Source: Acrocarpospora macrocephala
Lineage (GTDB): Bacteria; Actinomycetota; Actinomycetes; Streptosporangiales; Streptosporangiaceae
Length of the DNA: 64,000 bases
Direction: 5' to 3'
Assembly (NCBI RefSeq): GCF_009687865.1
Contig: NZ_BLAE01000004.1
Location: 62,001 to 126,000, forward strand
Part shown: in pieces, positions 45,553 to 53,839 of the stretch
Position numbering within the stretch: position 1 is the stretch's first letter
Layout of the letters: every line of letters begins with the position of its first letter
The notes under the pieces: model-generated
Databases searched by the model: none
Told to the model about the DNA's origin: nothing
What the model saw: only the letters and a program-made list of their open reading frames with translations
Made by a program: the position numbers and the translations under genes

Positions 45553-46761
45553 TTAATACTCGTTACCGACGACGAAGCTGACCGTGGTGGTCGTGCTGCC
45601 GCCGATGTTCAGGGTGCCGAACCGGCGCGCCCCTTCGATCTGGTACGCCCCGGCCCGCCCGGTCACCTGGCGGGCGGCGTCCAGCACCATCCGGACCCCG
45701 GTGGCGCCGACCGGATGGCCGCCGCCGATCAGCCCGCCGCTGGGATTGACGGGGATGCGCCCGCCGATCTCCAGGTCGCCGTTCTCGACGGCCTTCCAGC
45801 TCTCGCCAGGCCCGGTGATGCCGAAGTGGTCGATGGCCGCGTATTCGGACATGGTGAAGCAGTCGTGGGTCTCGATGCCGTCGAGCGCGTCCACGCCGGG
45901 GATTCCGGCGCGGGCGAAGGCGTCGAGAACGGTGTTGCGCACGTGCGGCAGCACGTACGGCTCCGCCGCGCTGCGGGCCAGCTTCTGGGCGAGCGGCAGC
46001 CCGACCGTGCGGTGGCCCCAACCTTGGATCCTGGCTTTGGGCGCCTTCGAGCGGGCCAGGAATCGTTCCCCGACGAGCACGACCCCGGCCCCGCCGTCGG
46101 TGATCTGGCTGCAGTCGGTGCGGCGCACCCGGCCTTCGACGATCGGGTTGGCGGTGTCGTCGGCGGTGAAGCTGGCGTCGGTGAAGGTCCAGCCGCGGGT
46201 CTGCGCGTTCGGGTTGGCGCGGGCGTTGCGGAAGTTGAGCTCGGCGATGGCGTGCAGGTGGGCGTCGTCGAGGCCGTAGCGGCGGTCGTACTCGTCGGCG
46301 AGGGCGCTGAACATGTAGGGCCACATGAAGCGGGCGTCCTCGCCCTCGTGGCCGATCCAGGCGGCGGCGCCGAGATGCCCGGCCGCGTCGTCGCCGGAGA
46401 CGGTGCGTTCCAGTTCGAGGCCGAGGACGAGGGCGGAGTCGTACCTGCCGGATTCGATGTCGGCCATGGCGGCGAGCAGGGCGACGCCGCCGGAGGCGCA
46501 GGCGGCTTCGTGCCGGGCGGCGGGCACTTCCCAGAATTCCGGCATGACGGTGGCGGGCATGCCGCCGAGCTGGCCCTGCCGGGTGAACAGCTGGCCGAAG
46601 GCGTTGCCGACGTGGATGACGCCGATGTCGGCGGCGTCCACCCCGGCGTCTTCGAGGGTTCCGGCCGTGACCGCCTCGGTCAGGTCGCCGAATTCCCGAT
46701 CGTCCCGGCACCAGTTCCGGGCGAAGTCCGTTTGGTGGCCGCCCAGGATCCATACTGACAT
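45553..46761 (-). CDS. SCP2/SCP-x type thiolase
   Basis: 402 residues. Active-site Cys88 in EAACASGG, ETHDCFTMSEY and GGHPVGATG supply the other catalytic groups of the SCP-x-like thiolases. It runs opposite to a second thiolase 49 bases away. Usual role: last step of side-chain or fatty acyl beta-oxidation. A DUF35 OB-fold partner is not seen. Confidence 0.92.
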   Translation of the reverse strand: MSVWILGGHQTDFARNWCRDDREFGDLTEAVTAGTLEDAGVDAADIGVIHVGNAFGQLFTRQGQLGGMPATVMPEFWEVPAARHEAACASGGVALLAAMADIESGRYDSALVLGLELERTVSGDDAAGHLGAAAWIGHEGEDARFMWPYMFSALADEYDRRYGLDDAHLHAIAELNFRNARANPNAQTRGWTFTDASFTADDTANPIVEGRVRRTDCSQITDGGAGVVLVGERFLARSKAPKARIQGWGHRTVGLPLAQKLARSAAEPYVLPHVRNTVLDAFARAGIPGVDALDGIETHDCFTMSEYAAIDHFGITGPGESWKAVENGDLEIGGRIPVNPSGGLIGGGHPVGATGVRMVLDAARQVTGRAGAYQIEGARRFGTLNIGGSTTTTVSFVVGNEY

Positions 46762-46810
46762 GGTTCCTTACTACAATAATGAGAGTGACGCGTCAAAGAG
46801 AGGCGTAACC

Positions 46811-48013
46811 GTGTCCGACGTCTTCCTGCTGGATTACGTGCGCACTCCCCGGGCGAAGGGCTCAGCCCGCGGTTCCCTGCACCATCAGAGCCCGGTGGAC
46901 CTGGTCGCGGCGCTGCAGCGGGCTCTGGTGGATCGCACCGGCCTGGATCCCGGCGCGGTCGAGGACGTGATCGTCGGTTCCGCCTCCCAGGTGGACGAGC
47001 AGGGCGCCAACCTGGCGCGGACCGCCACCCTGCTGGCCGGGTGGGGCGACGGCGTGCCCGGCGGGACGATCAACCGGTTCTGCGCCTCGGGCGTGGACGC
47101 GGTGGCCCAGACCTCGGCCAGAATTCGCGCCGGCGACATCGGCCTGGCGGTGGCCGGCGGGGTGGAGAGCGTCTCCCGGGTGCCGATGTACAGCGACCGG
47201 GGACCGCTGTGGACACACCCGGAGACGGTCCGGCGGATCGGGTCGATCCACATGGGCGTGGCCGCCGACCTGAACGCCACCATCGACGGCTGGACCCGCG
47301 ACCAGCTGGACGCGTACGCGGTGGAGACCCACACCAAGGCCGCCGCCGCCTGGGATCGCGGCGACTACGCCGGGTCCGTGCTCCCGATGACCCGCGCCGA
47401 CGGCTCGGTCTTCGACCGGGACGAGCTGATCCGCCCGGGCACCACGGCGGAGAGCCTCAAGGCCCTCGCCCCGGCCTTCGGCGACCTCGGCCAGGACCCC
47501 ATCGCGCTCGCCGCCCACCCGGAGGTCGGCGAGATCAACCACCTGCACACGGTCGGCAGCTCCCCCGCGCTGGCCGACGGCGCGGCCCTGCTCCTGCTCG
47601 GCACCCGGGCGCAGGCCGACCGGCACGGCCTGCGCCCCCGCGCCCGCGTCCTCGCCAGCGCGACCGCCGCCGTGGACCCCGTGATCATGCTTACGGCCGG
47701 CCAGGAGGCGATCGAGAAGGTCCTCGCCAAAGCCGGGCTCACCCCCGCCGACATCGACGTCTACGAGTTCGCCGAAGCCTTCTCCGCGCTCTGCCTGCGC
47801 CTGCGCCGCGACCTCGGCCCCGGCCCCGACCGGCTCAACCCCGGCGGCGGCACGATCGCCATGGGCCACGCTTTCGGCGCCACCGGCGCGATCATGGTCG
47901 GTGGCTGCGCCGACGCCCTCGAACGCCTCGGCGGCCGGTACGGCGTGGCCGCCGTCAGCGGCGCCGCCGGACTCGGCGTGGCCGTCCTGATCGAGCGGGT
48001 GACCGAGTGGTGA
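46811..48013 (+). CDS. Acetyl-CoA acyltransferase-like thiolase lacking the second Cys
   Basis: 400 residues from a GTG at 46811. Nucleophile Cys91 (NRFCASGVDAV), EFAEAFSA and GHAFGATG (His353) are present. At the C-terminus the CxGGG loop that carries the acid/base Cys in FadA/PhaA enzymes reads VSGAAGLG, with Ser383 in place of Cys. The change may slow Claisen chemistry or mark a different acyl transfer. Divergent from the SCP2 thiolase. Confidence 0.9.
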   Translation: MSDVFLLDYVRTPRAKGSARGSLHHQSPVDLVAALQRALVDRTGLDPGAVEDVIVGSASQVDEQGANLARTATLLAGWGDGVPGGTINRFCASGVDAVAQTSARIRAGDIGLAVAGGVESVSRVPMYSDRGPLWTHPETVRRIGSIHMGVAADLNATIDGWTRDQLDAYAVETHTKAAAAWDRGDYAGSVLPMTRADGSVFDRDELIRPGTTAESLKALAPAFGDLGQDPIALAAHPEVGEINHLHTVGSSPALADGAALLLLGTRAQADRHGLRPRARVLASATAAVDPVIMLTAGQEAIEKVLAKAGLTPADIDVYEFAEAFSALCLRLRRDLGPGPDRLNPGGGTIAMGHAFGATGAIMVGGCADALERLGGRYGVAAVSGAAGLGVAVLIERVTEW

Positions 48014-48032
48014 CCGTGGCCCCGGAACGCGC

Positions 48033-48842
48033 CTAGGGTTTGCGGCCGAGACCTCCGAATTGGAAGACCTCGCGGTCGGTGTACTCGGTGGACGCGTCGG
48101 GATGCCACTGCGGCAGCGAGACGATGCCGGGCGGGAGCAGCTCGAAGCCCTCGAAGAGTTCGGCCAGCTGCTCCGGGGTGCGGAGCAGAATCTCGGTGGC
48201 ACCGCTGGCGTTCCAGGCGGCGGCCGCCTTGTCCATCGACGGGCTGCTCACGCTGTGCGCGATCCCCAGGTAGCTGCCGGACGCGAGCGCGTCCACCAGC
48301 ACGGTCACCGCGTCGTGGAGCAGGGTGTCGTCGGTCACGAATTCCAGCACGCCCATCAGCATCAGGCCGATCGGCCGCGCGAAGTCCAGCGTGTCGGTGG
48401 CCGCCTGCAGGATGGGCTCCGGGTCGCGCAGGTCGGCGTCGATGTAGTCGATCCCGCACTCCAGGCCGCACCCGAGCAGAGCCCTGGCATGGACCAGCAC
48501 GATCGGATCATTGTCGACATAGACGATCCTGGCGCACGGGTTGACCCGCTGCGCGACCTGGTGGATGTTGTCCGCCGTCGGAATGCCGGTGCCGATGTCC
48601 AGGAACTGGTCGATCTCCTTGTCGCCCGCCAGGAAGCGCACCACCCTGCCGATGAACTGCCGTTCGGCCCTGGCGATGATCGGCAGATCCGGCATGAGTT
48701 TGATGATCTCGTCGCTGACCGCGCGGTCGGCGGCGTAGTTGTCGGTGCCACCCAGCCAGTAGTCCCAGACACGTGCCGGATGCGGCACCGAGGTGTCGAT
48801 CCGGCGCAGCACGCGGGACAGCTCCGCCGACTGCTGGGTCAT
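48033..48842 (-). CDS. SAM-dependent methyltransferase, DUF574/Methyltransf_19 family
   Basis: 269 residues from the ATG at 48842, preceded by GAGGGGA. Opens with SVPHPARVWDYWLGGTDNYAADR, a family hallmark (VWDYWLGGTDNY). It then has the AdoMet loop FLDIGTGIPTADN and VYVDNDPIVLVHA. These proteins are abundant in actinomycetes, but substrates are unknown. It converges on the thiolase gene with 19 bases between them. The 264 bases on its upstream side carry no intact gene. Confidence 0.92.
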   Translation of the reverse strand: MTQQSAELSRVLRRIDTSVPHPARVWDYWLGGTDNYAADRAVSDEIIKLMPDLPIIARAERQFIGRVVRFLAGDKEIDQFLDIGTGIPTADNIHQVAQRVNPCARIVYVDNDPIVLVHARALLGCGLECGIDYIDADLRDPEPILQAATDTLDFARPIGLMLMGVLEFVTDDTLLHDAVTVLVDALASGSYLGIAHSVSSPSMDKAAAAWNASGATEILLRTPEQLAELFEGFELLPPGIVSLPQWHPDASTEYTDREVFQFGGLGRKP

Positions 48843-49106
48843 GACATCCCCTCTTTCGGTTCGGCTCTCCAGCCTAGACGAGCACCCCTCCACAGATGGG
48901 GACAAACAGCCCAAACAGCGGCAATTCACCCTCCAGTGGTTGTCCCAGGAATCGGAATATTTCCCCAGATCAGCCCTCGCGGAGGCGGTCCACGGTGACG
49001 CCGCGGAGCAGGAGTTCGGACAGGGCGGCGGCGAGCAGCAGGTCATCTGGCTCCCCTGGCTAGATCACGCCCATCCTACGGATCGAGGCTAATTTCATAA
49101 CTTAGT

Positions 49107-50294
49107 TTAACTTGCCGCATGAAGGCGCAGAGGTGCGCTCGTGTCCAGGAACTCCTCCAGCACCAGAGTGGCCGCGCCGAGCGCCACCGCGTCGGGACCG
49201 AGCTCGCCCAGGATGATCGAGGTCGCGTTGCACGGCTGGGCGAGCGAGTTCGCGCGGGCGGCGGCCCGGATACCCGGCAGCAGGTCACGGCCGATCATCA
49301 GCCCGGCCCAGCCGCCGATCAGGATGCGCTCGGGATTGAGCAGGTTGATGAGGTTGGCCAGGCCCATGCCCAGGTAGGCCACGGTCTCCTCGATCACCTG
49401 GGAATCGCTCTCCAGCACCCGGCCGAGCGCGGCCTGCCAGTCCGTGGTGCGGGTCGCGACCCCGGCCCGGTCGAGAATGCCCTCCGCCCCGATGTACGCC
49501 TCCAGGCAGCCGCGGCCGCCGCACCGGCACTGCCGCCCGTCCAGCGCGATCTTCGTGTGCCCCCACTCCCCCGCGCTGTTGCTGGACCCCCGCATCACCA
49601 CCCCGTCGGCCACCACGGTCGCCCCCACCCCGGACCCGATCAGCACGATCACCGCGTGCGCGGCCCCCCGCCCGGCCCCGAACCAGAGTTCGGCCTGCCC
49701 CATCGTCTTGGCGCCGTTGTCGATGAACACCGGCAGCGAGGTGCCCGCCCGCATCAGCGCCCCCAGCGGCACGCCGTCCCAGCCGAAGGTTTTGGCGTGG
49801 ATGAGCGTGTCCTGGCCGCGTTCCACGATGCCGGGCACGCCGATGCCGACGCCCAGCACCCGGTCAGCGGGCACCCCGCCGTCGGCCAGCACCACGTCGA
49901 TGCCCGCCAGGATCCGGCGGGTGACCAGCTCGATGTCATGGTGGGAGGGCCGCAGGCTGTAGTCGACCCGGGCCTTCTCGGTCATCTCCAGGTCGAACAG
50001 CTCGACCCGGACGTGCGTCTCGGCGACATCCACGCCGATCACGTAGCCGTACGCCGGATTGACCCGCAGCAGCACCCGCGGTCGCCCACCGTCGGAGTCC
50101 ACCTGACCGGCCTCGACGATGATGTTGTCGGCCAGCAGGTCGCCGGTCATGGTGCTGATCGTGGCGGCGCTGAGCCCGGTGAGCCCGGTGAGCTCGTGGC
50201 GGCTGGCCGGGCCGTCGAAGTAGAGCGTGCGCAGCAACATGCCGCGGTTGCCCCGCCGCACGTCCCGGACCGTCCTGCGCTCCGGCCTCGCCAT
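49107..50294 (-). CDS. ROK family transcriptional regulator
   Basis: 395 residues: N-terminal winged HTH (GPASRHELTGLTGLSAATIS) and a sugar-kinase-like ROK domain. ROK signatures: GVGIGVPGIV, NGAKTMGQAE, GEWGHTKI and the zinc-binding CRCGGRGCLEAY. It is divergent from the ABC importer genes, with an inverted repeat in the shared region, and probably represses them until a sugar binds. Confidence 0.93.
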   Translation of the reverse strand: MARPERRTVRDVRRGNRGMLLRTLYFDGPASRHELTGLTGLSAATISTMTGDLLADNIIVEAGQVDSDGGRPRVLLRVNPAYGYVIGVDVAETHVRVELFDLEMTEKARVDYSLRPSHHDIELVTRRILAGIDVVLADGGVPADRVLGVGIGVPGIVERGQDTLIHAKTFGWDGVPLGALMRAGTSLPVFIDNGAKTMGQAELWFGAGRGAAHAVIVLIGSGVGATVVADGVVMRGSSNSAGEWGHTKIALDGRQCRCGGRGCLEAYIGAEGILDRAGVATRTTDWQAALGRVLESDSQVIEETVAYLGMGLANLINLLNPERILIGGWAGLMIGRDLLPGIRAAARANSLAQPCNATSIILGELGPDAVALGAATLVLEEFLDTSAPLRLHAAS

Positions 50295-50312
50295 GCGTCT
50301 GCCTCCCCGTGC

Positions 50313-50333
50313 TTAGTTCAATACGTGAACCTA
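50313..50333. promoter_or_regulatory. Candidate ROK operator
   Basis: TTAGTTCA (50313-50320), five bases, then TGAACCTA (50326-50333): an inverted repeat with mismatches at the outer end, 19 bases from the ROK start codon. The core CTTAGTT recurs at 49098 and, inverted as AACTAAG, at 56410, near other ends of the cluster. Confidence 0.5.
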
Positions 50334-50485
50334 TAGTCGCGACGCTCTCACCTCGGCCGCAACCGGGACGAAGCCAATCGACAAGGGTAGCCCGCGTTGC
50401 GTTACCAAAGCGTTTCCCGCGGAGGGCTGATCTTTTTTTGCATCTTACATTATCGTCTGTGCAACCCCCGATGAAGGAGATGGAA

Positions 50486-51703
50486 ATGATCAGGAGAGTC
50501 ACCGGCATCGCCGCGGTCGCGGCGCTGCTCGCCGGACTCACCGCTTGCGGCGGCTCCGAGGAGGCCGCAGGGTCCACGACCCTGACGTACTGGATGTTCC
50601 AGGACCGGACTCCGCAGGCGGGTGAAGTCGTCGAGAAGATCCGTACCGACTTCGAGAAGGCCAACCCGGGCGTCACCGTCAAGATCGTCAAGATTCCCAA
50701 GGACGACTACAACACCAAGCTGGGCAGCGCGGTGGCCGCCGGGACCGTCCCCGACGTCGGCATCCTCGACCAGCCCCTGGTCGCCCGGTACGCGCTGGAC
50801 AAGACCATCGTCGAGATGCCCGCCGGCACGGTCAACGAGGCGGACTTCTTCGAGGGGGCCCTGAACACCAACCGCGTCGACGGCAAGCTGTACGGCCTGC
50901 CCGTCGACCACACCGCCGTCGCGCTCTTCTACAACAAGAAGCTGGTCCCCACCCCGCCCAAGACCTGGGACGAGCTCAAGCAGATGAGCGACGCCATCCA
51001 CAAGGCCGACCCGAAGGTGGCCGGCATCGTGGTGCCCAAGGGCGACGGCTACGGCGCCTGGATGTGGCCGGGCGTGGTGCACGGCGCCGGCGGCGAGATG
51101 GTCGACGAGGCGAACAAGAAGATCCTCTTCGACCAGCAGCCGGCCGTGGACGCGCTGCAGCTCTGGGTGGACCTGCTGCCCTCCTCGCCGCGCGAGATCA
51201 CCGACTCCGACCTGGCCTTCGCCAACGGCCTGGCCGGGATGATGATCTCCGGGCCGTGGGACGTCGCCACCATCAAGGACCAGTTCCCCGAGCTCGACTT
51301 CAACGTCGCGCCGCTGCCGTACAAGACGACGCCGGCCGGGAACATCGGCGGCGAGAACGCCGTGGTGTTCGCCAAGGGCACGAACGCGGCCCTGGCCTGG
51401 AAGTGGCTCGCGTTCCTGACCAACTCCGACAACAACACCCAGCTCGCGCAGGCGCTCGGCGGCTTCCCGATCAACAAGGCCGCGGCCGAGCGGGACGCCG
51501 CCACCTTCGGCGAGCAGCAGCAGGGCTTCCTGGAGCAGCTCAAGGTCGCCCACGCCCGCCCGGCGCTGCCGGACTGGATCAAGATCAACGATGAGTTCAT
51601 CGCCCCCGCCATCGAGGCCGCGCTGAGCGGCAAGGTCACCTCCCAGCAGGCGCTCACCGAAGCCGCGAACAAGACGCGGGCCCTGCTCGGCTGGAACAGC
51701 TAA
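50486..51703 (+). CDS. Sugar ABC transporter substrate-binding lipoprotein
   Basis: 405 residues from the ATG at 50486; AAGGAG lies 8 bases upstream, so two earlier in-frame ATGs are less likely. Signal AVAALLAGLTACGGSEE gives a lipidated Cys. The fold is MalE-like (YWMFQDRTPQAGEVV, LYGLPVDHTAVALFYNKKL, MMISGPWDVATIKD). It is first in an importer operon divergent from the ROK gene. Confidence 0.93.
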   Translation: MIRRVTGIAAVAALLAGLTACGGSEEAAGSTTLTYWMFQDRTPQAGEVVEKIRTDFEKANPGVTVKIVKIPKDDYNTKLGSAVAAGTVPDVGILDQPLVARYALDKTIVEMPAGTVNEADFFEGALNTNRVDGKLYGLPVDHTAVALFYNKKLVPTPPKTWDELKQMSDAIHKADPKVAGIVVPKGDGYGAWMWPGVVHGAGGEMVDEANKKILFDQQPAVDALQLWVDLLPSSPREITDSDLAFANGLAGMMISGPWDVATIKDQFPELDFNVAPLPYKTTPAGNIGGENAVVFAKGTNAALAWKWLAFLTNSDNNTQLAQALGGFPINKAAAERDAATFGEQQQGFLEQLKVAHARPALPDWIKINDEFIAPAIEAALSGKVTSQQALTEAANKTRALLGWNS

Positions 51704-51721
51704 CGCGGAAGCGAGGCAATC

Positions 51722-52687
51722 GTGGCATCTCCGGTGCTGGCCGAAAGGCCCGCCGTGGAGCCCCGGCCCGGGCGGCGCCGCCGCCCGGGAATCGGGCGCT
51801 CGGACCAGCTGATCGGGTGGCTGCTGATCACGCCCGCGCTGGTCTACTTCGTCGTCTTCCTGCTCTACCCGGCCGTGGCCGCGCTCTACTACAGCTTCAC
51901 CGACTGGAACCTGCGCACCGCCCCCAACTGGGTCGGTTTCGCGAACTACACCGAACTACTCTTCAACGACGTCGAGTTCCCGCATTTCTGGAAATCGGTG
52001 CAGGTCACCCTGCAGTACACGCTGATCGCGGTGCCGCTCACGCTGGTCTCCGCGCTGGCGCAGGCGCTGCTGATCAACGCCATCCGGCGGGGCTCCAACA
52101 CGTTCCGGCTCCTGCTCTTCCTGCCCGTGGTCACCGCGGAGGCGGCGGTCGGCGCGATCTGGCGCTGGCTCTACGACCCGCAGTACGGTTTGATCAACGC
52201 GGCGCTCGGCCTGGTCGGCATTCCCAAGCAGAACTGGCTGAACACCCCCGAACTGGTCATCCCCGCGCTGGCGTTCATCGCGGCCTGGCAGTGCGGCATC
52301 TCGATGATCATCTATTTGGCCGGTTTGAAGGGCATCCCCGAGTCGATCCGGGAGGCGGCCATCATCGACGGCGCCGGCCCGGTGCAGCGGTTCTGGAAAG
52401 TGGTCGTGCCGATGCTCAGGCCGACCACGTTCTACCTGGTGGTGACCGGCACCATCGCGGCACTTCAGGTGTTCGGGCTGGTCTATGTGATCTTCTCTGG
52501 CGGCGGCGGGCGGAGCGTGACCGGCGGTCCGGAACAGTCCGGGCTGGCTTACGTGCTCCACATCTACCTGTACGCGTTCCGGTATGACGCGATGGGCGCG
52601 GCCTGCGCGATGTCCTTCATGCTGCTGGTGTTGATCATGATCGTGACGGCGCTCCAGTTCAAGTTCCTGAAGCAGGAGGCGTCGTGA
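51722..52687 (+). CDS. Sugar ABC transporter permease (MalF type)
   Basis: 321 residues, GTG start with GAGG upstream. A basic N-terminus is followed by six hydrophobic segments. The EAA loop reads EAAIIDGAGPVQRFWKVVVP (near 215-234). It overlaps the next permease by GTGA. The loop pairs with a shared ATPase encoded elsewhere. Confidence 0.93.
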   Translation: MASPVLAERPAVEPRPGRRRRPGIGRSDQLIGWLLITPALVYFVVFLLYPAVAALYYSFTDWNLRTAPNWVGFANYTELLFNDVEFPHFWKSVQVTLQYTLIAVPLTLVSALAQALLINAIRRGSNTFRLLLFLPVVTAEAAVGAIWRWLYDPQYGLINAALGLVGIPKQNWLNTPELVIPALAFIAAWQCGISMIIYLAGLKGIPESIREAAIIDGAGPVQRFWKVVVPMLRPTTFYLVVTGTIAALQVFGLVYVIFSGGGGRSVTGGPEQSGLAYVLHIYLYAFRYDAMGAACAMSFMLLVLIMIVTALQFKFLKQEAS

Positions 52688-53529
52688 TCGCCCGTCAGGT
52701 GCGTAAGGCGCCCATCTACGTGGCGCTGGTGTTGCTGTCGCTGGTGTCGGTGGTGCCGTTCATCTGGATGCTGGCCACCTCGTTTAAGCACAGCTCGGAC
52801 ATCTACACCAAAGTGCCCAGCCTGCTGCCCCTGGACAAGCAGACCGGCGAGTGGGCGGCGACGCTGGAGAACTACGACCATGTGCTCGGGATCGGCGGGC
52901 TCGGGCAGGCGTTCCTCAACAGCATCTGGGTGTGCGCGATCCTGGTGCCGGCCAAACTGCTGATCGACGCGCTGGCGGCGTACGCGTTCGCGCGCATTCC
53001 GTTTCCCGGGCGGGACAAGCTGTTCGTGGTGTTCCTGGCCGGGATGATGGTGCCGACGATCACGCTGCTGGTGCCGCGGGTGCACATCACGCAGGTGCTC
53101 GGGATGTACGACACGAGGTGGGGGCTGATCCTGCCCAATATCGCATCGGTGCTGGATATTTTTCTGTTGCGGCAGTTCTTCATGTCGTTGCCGGGAGAAC
53201 TGGAGGAGGCCGCCCGGATCGACGGGGCCGGGCGGATGCAGATCTTCTGGCGGATCGTGGTCCCGCTCTCCAAGCCGGTGCTGGCGGTGGTGACGATCAC
53301 CAGCTTCATCTTCCACTGGAATGATCTGGTGTGGCCGTTGGTGGTGACCAACGATCCCGAGCTGAACACCCTGCCGCTGGCGTTGCAGCAGCTGGCCAGC
53401 ACCGAGTCGGGGCGGGCCTACTACATCATGGCGGGGGCCGCACTGTCGGTGATCCCGGTGATCATCGTGCTGCTGATCTTCCAACGGCGGATCATGCAGG
53501 GCATCGCCTTCACCGGCCTGAAGACCTGA
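52684..53529 (+). CDS. Sugar ABC transporter permease (MalG type)
   Basis: 281 residues, GTG start overlapping the previous stop. Six membrane segments; the EAA loop is EAARIDGAGRMQIFWRIVVP (about 178-197). The end LIFQRRIMQGIAFTGLKT is typical. A strong terminator follows 30 bases downstream, closing the operon. Confidence 0.93.
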   Translation: MIARQVRKAPIYVALVLLSLVSVVPFIWMLATSFKHSSDIYTKVPSLLPLDKQTGEWAATLENYDHVLGIGGLGQAFLNSIWVCAILVPAKLLIDALAAYAFARIPFPGRDKLFVVFLAGMMVPTITLLVPRVHITQVLGMYDTRWGLILPNIASVLDIFLLRQFFMSLPGELEEAARIDGAGRMQIFWRIVVPLSKPVLAVVTITSFIFHWNDLVWPLVVTNDPELNTLPLALQQLASTESGRAYYIMAGAALSVIPVIIVLLIFQRRIMQGIAFTGLKT

Positions 53530-53558
53530 CCCGGGTGCCGACCGGAAGCCGGAAACAC

Positions 53559-53588
53559 GAGCCGGGGTGTGGAGGGACACCCCGGCTC
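53559..53588 (+). terminator. Terminator of the ROK-cluster importer operon
   Basis: GAGCCGGGGTGT (53559-53570) pairs perfectly with ACACCCCGGCTC (53577-53588) over a six-base loop, just after the MalG stop. Confidence 0.85.
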
Positions 53589-53740
53589 AAACATTTCATC
53601 CACACGAGCCCGGGGCGTGGAAGGACGAGCTGGCTCAGACACTCAACCGGGGCGTGGAAGAACGAGCTGGCTCGGACACTCAACCGGGGTGTAGAGACAA
53701 CCTGGTTCAGGCATTTCCCCCATCTGCCTGCATTTCCCCC
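53559..53740. repeat. Tandem array of degenerate hairpin units
   Basis: The CCGGGG(T/C)GT core recurs at 53562, 53610, 53647 and 53684 (spacing 48, 37, 37). Each of the first three units ends in a GGCTC able to pair with an upstream GAGC. Later units lose pairing, and the tail carries two copies of GCATTTCCCCCATCTG. It appears to be a terminator amplified in tandem and then decaying. It fills most of the 310-base gap between the permease and the dehydrogenase gene. Confidence 0.7.
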
Positions 53741-53749
53741 ATCTGAGCG

Positions 53750-53813
53750 GCCCCTCTTGGCGCCGGGACGGCGAGAAGCGACGCGGACGCAAACGGCGCC
53801 GGATAACGGCGAG
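53750..53813. repeat. 64-base dispersed intergenic repeat, copy B
   Basis: Same length and ends as copy A at 35621-35684, with about three quarters of positions identical, highest in the first 12 and last 22 bases. No ORF is contained. It lies between the hairpin array and the 3' end of the dehydrogenase gene. Confidence 0.6.
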
Positions 53814-53839
53814 GACCGGCACCTGTCCCGTCAGATGTC

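Noticed and set aside
48965-49065. Short minus-strand coding-like stretch DDLLLAAALSELLLRG
   Set aside because: Only about 28 codons, preceded by an in-frame stop, with no start; at most a tiny remnant.
53559-53740. Possible CRISPR array
   Set aside because: Units are contiguous or degenerate, with no unique spacers of constant length and no cas genes nearby; a hairpin array explains them.
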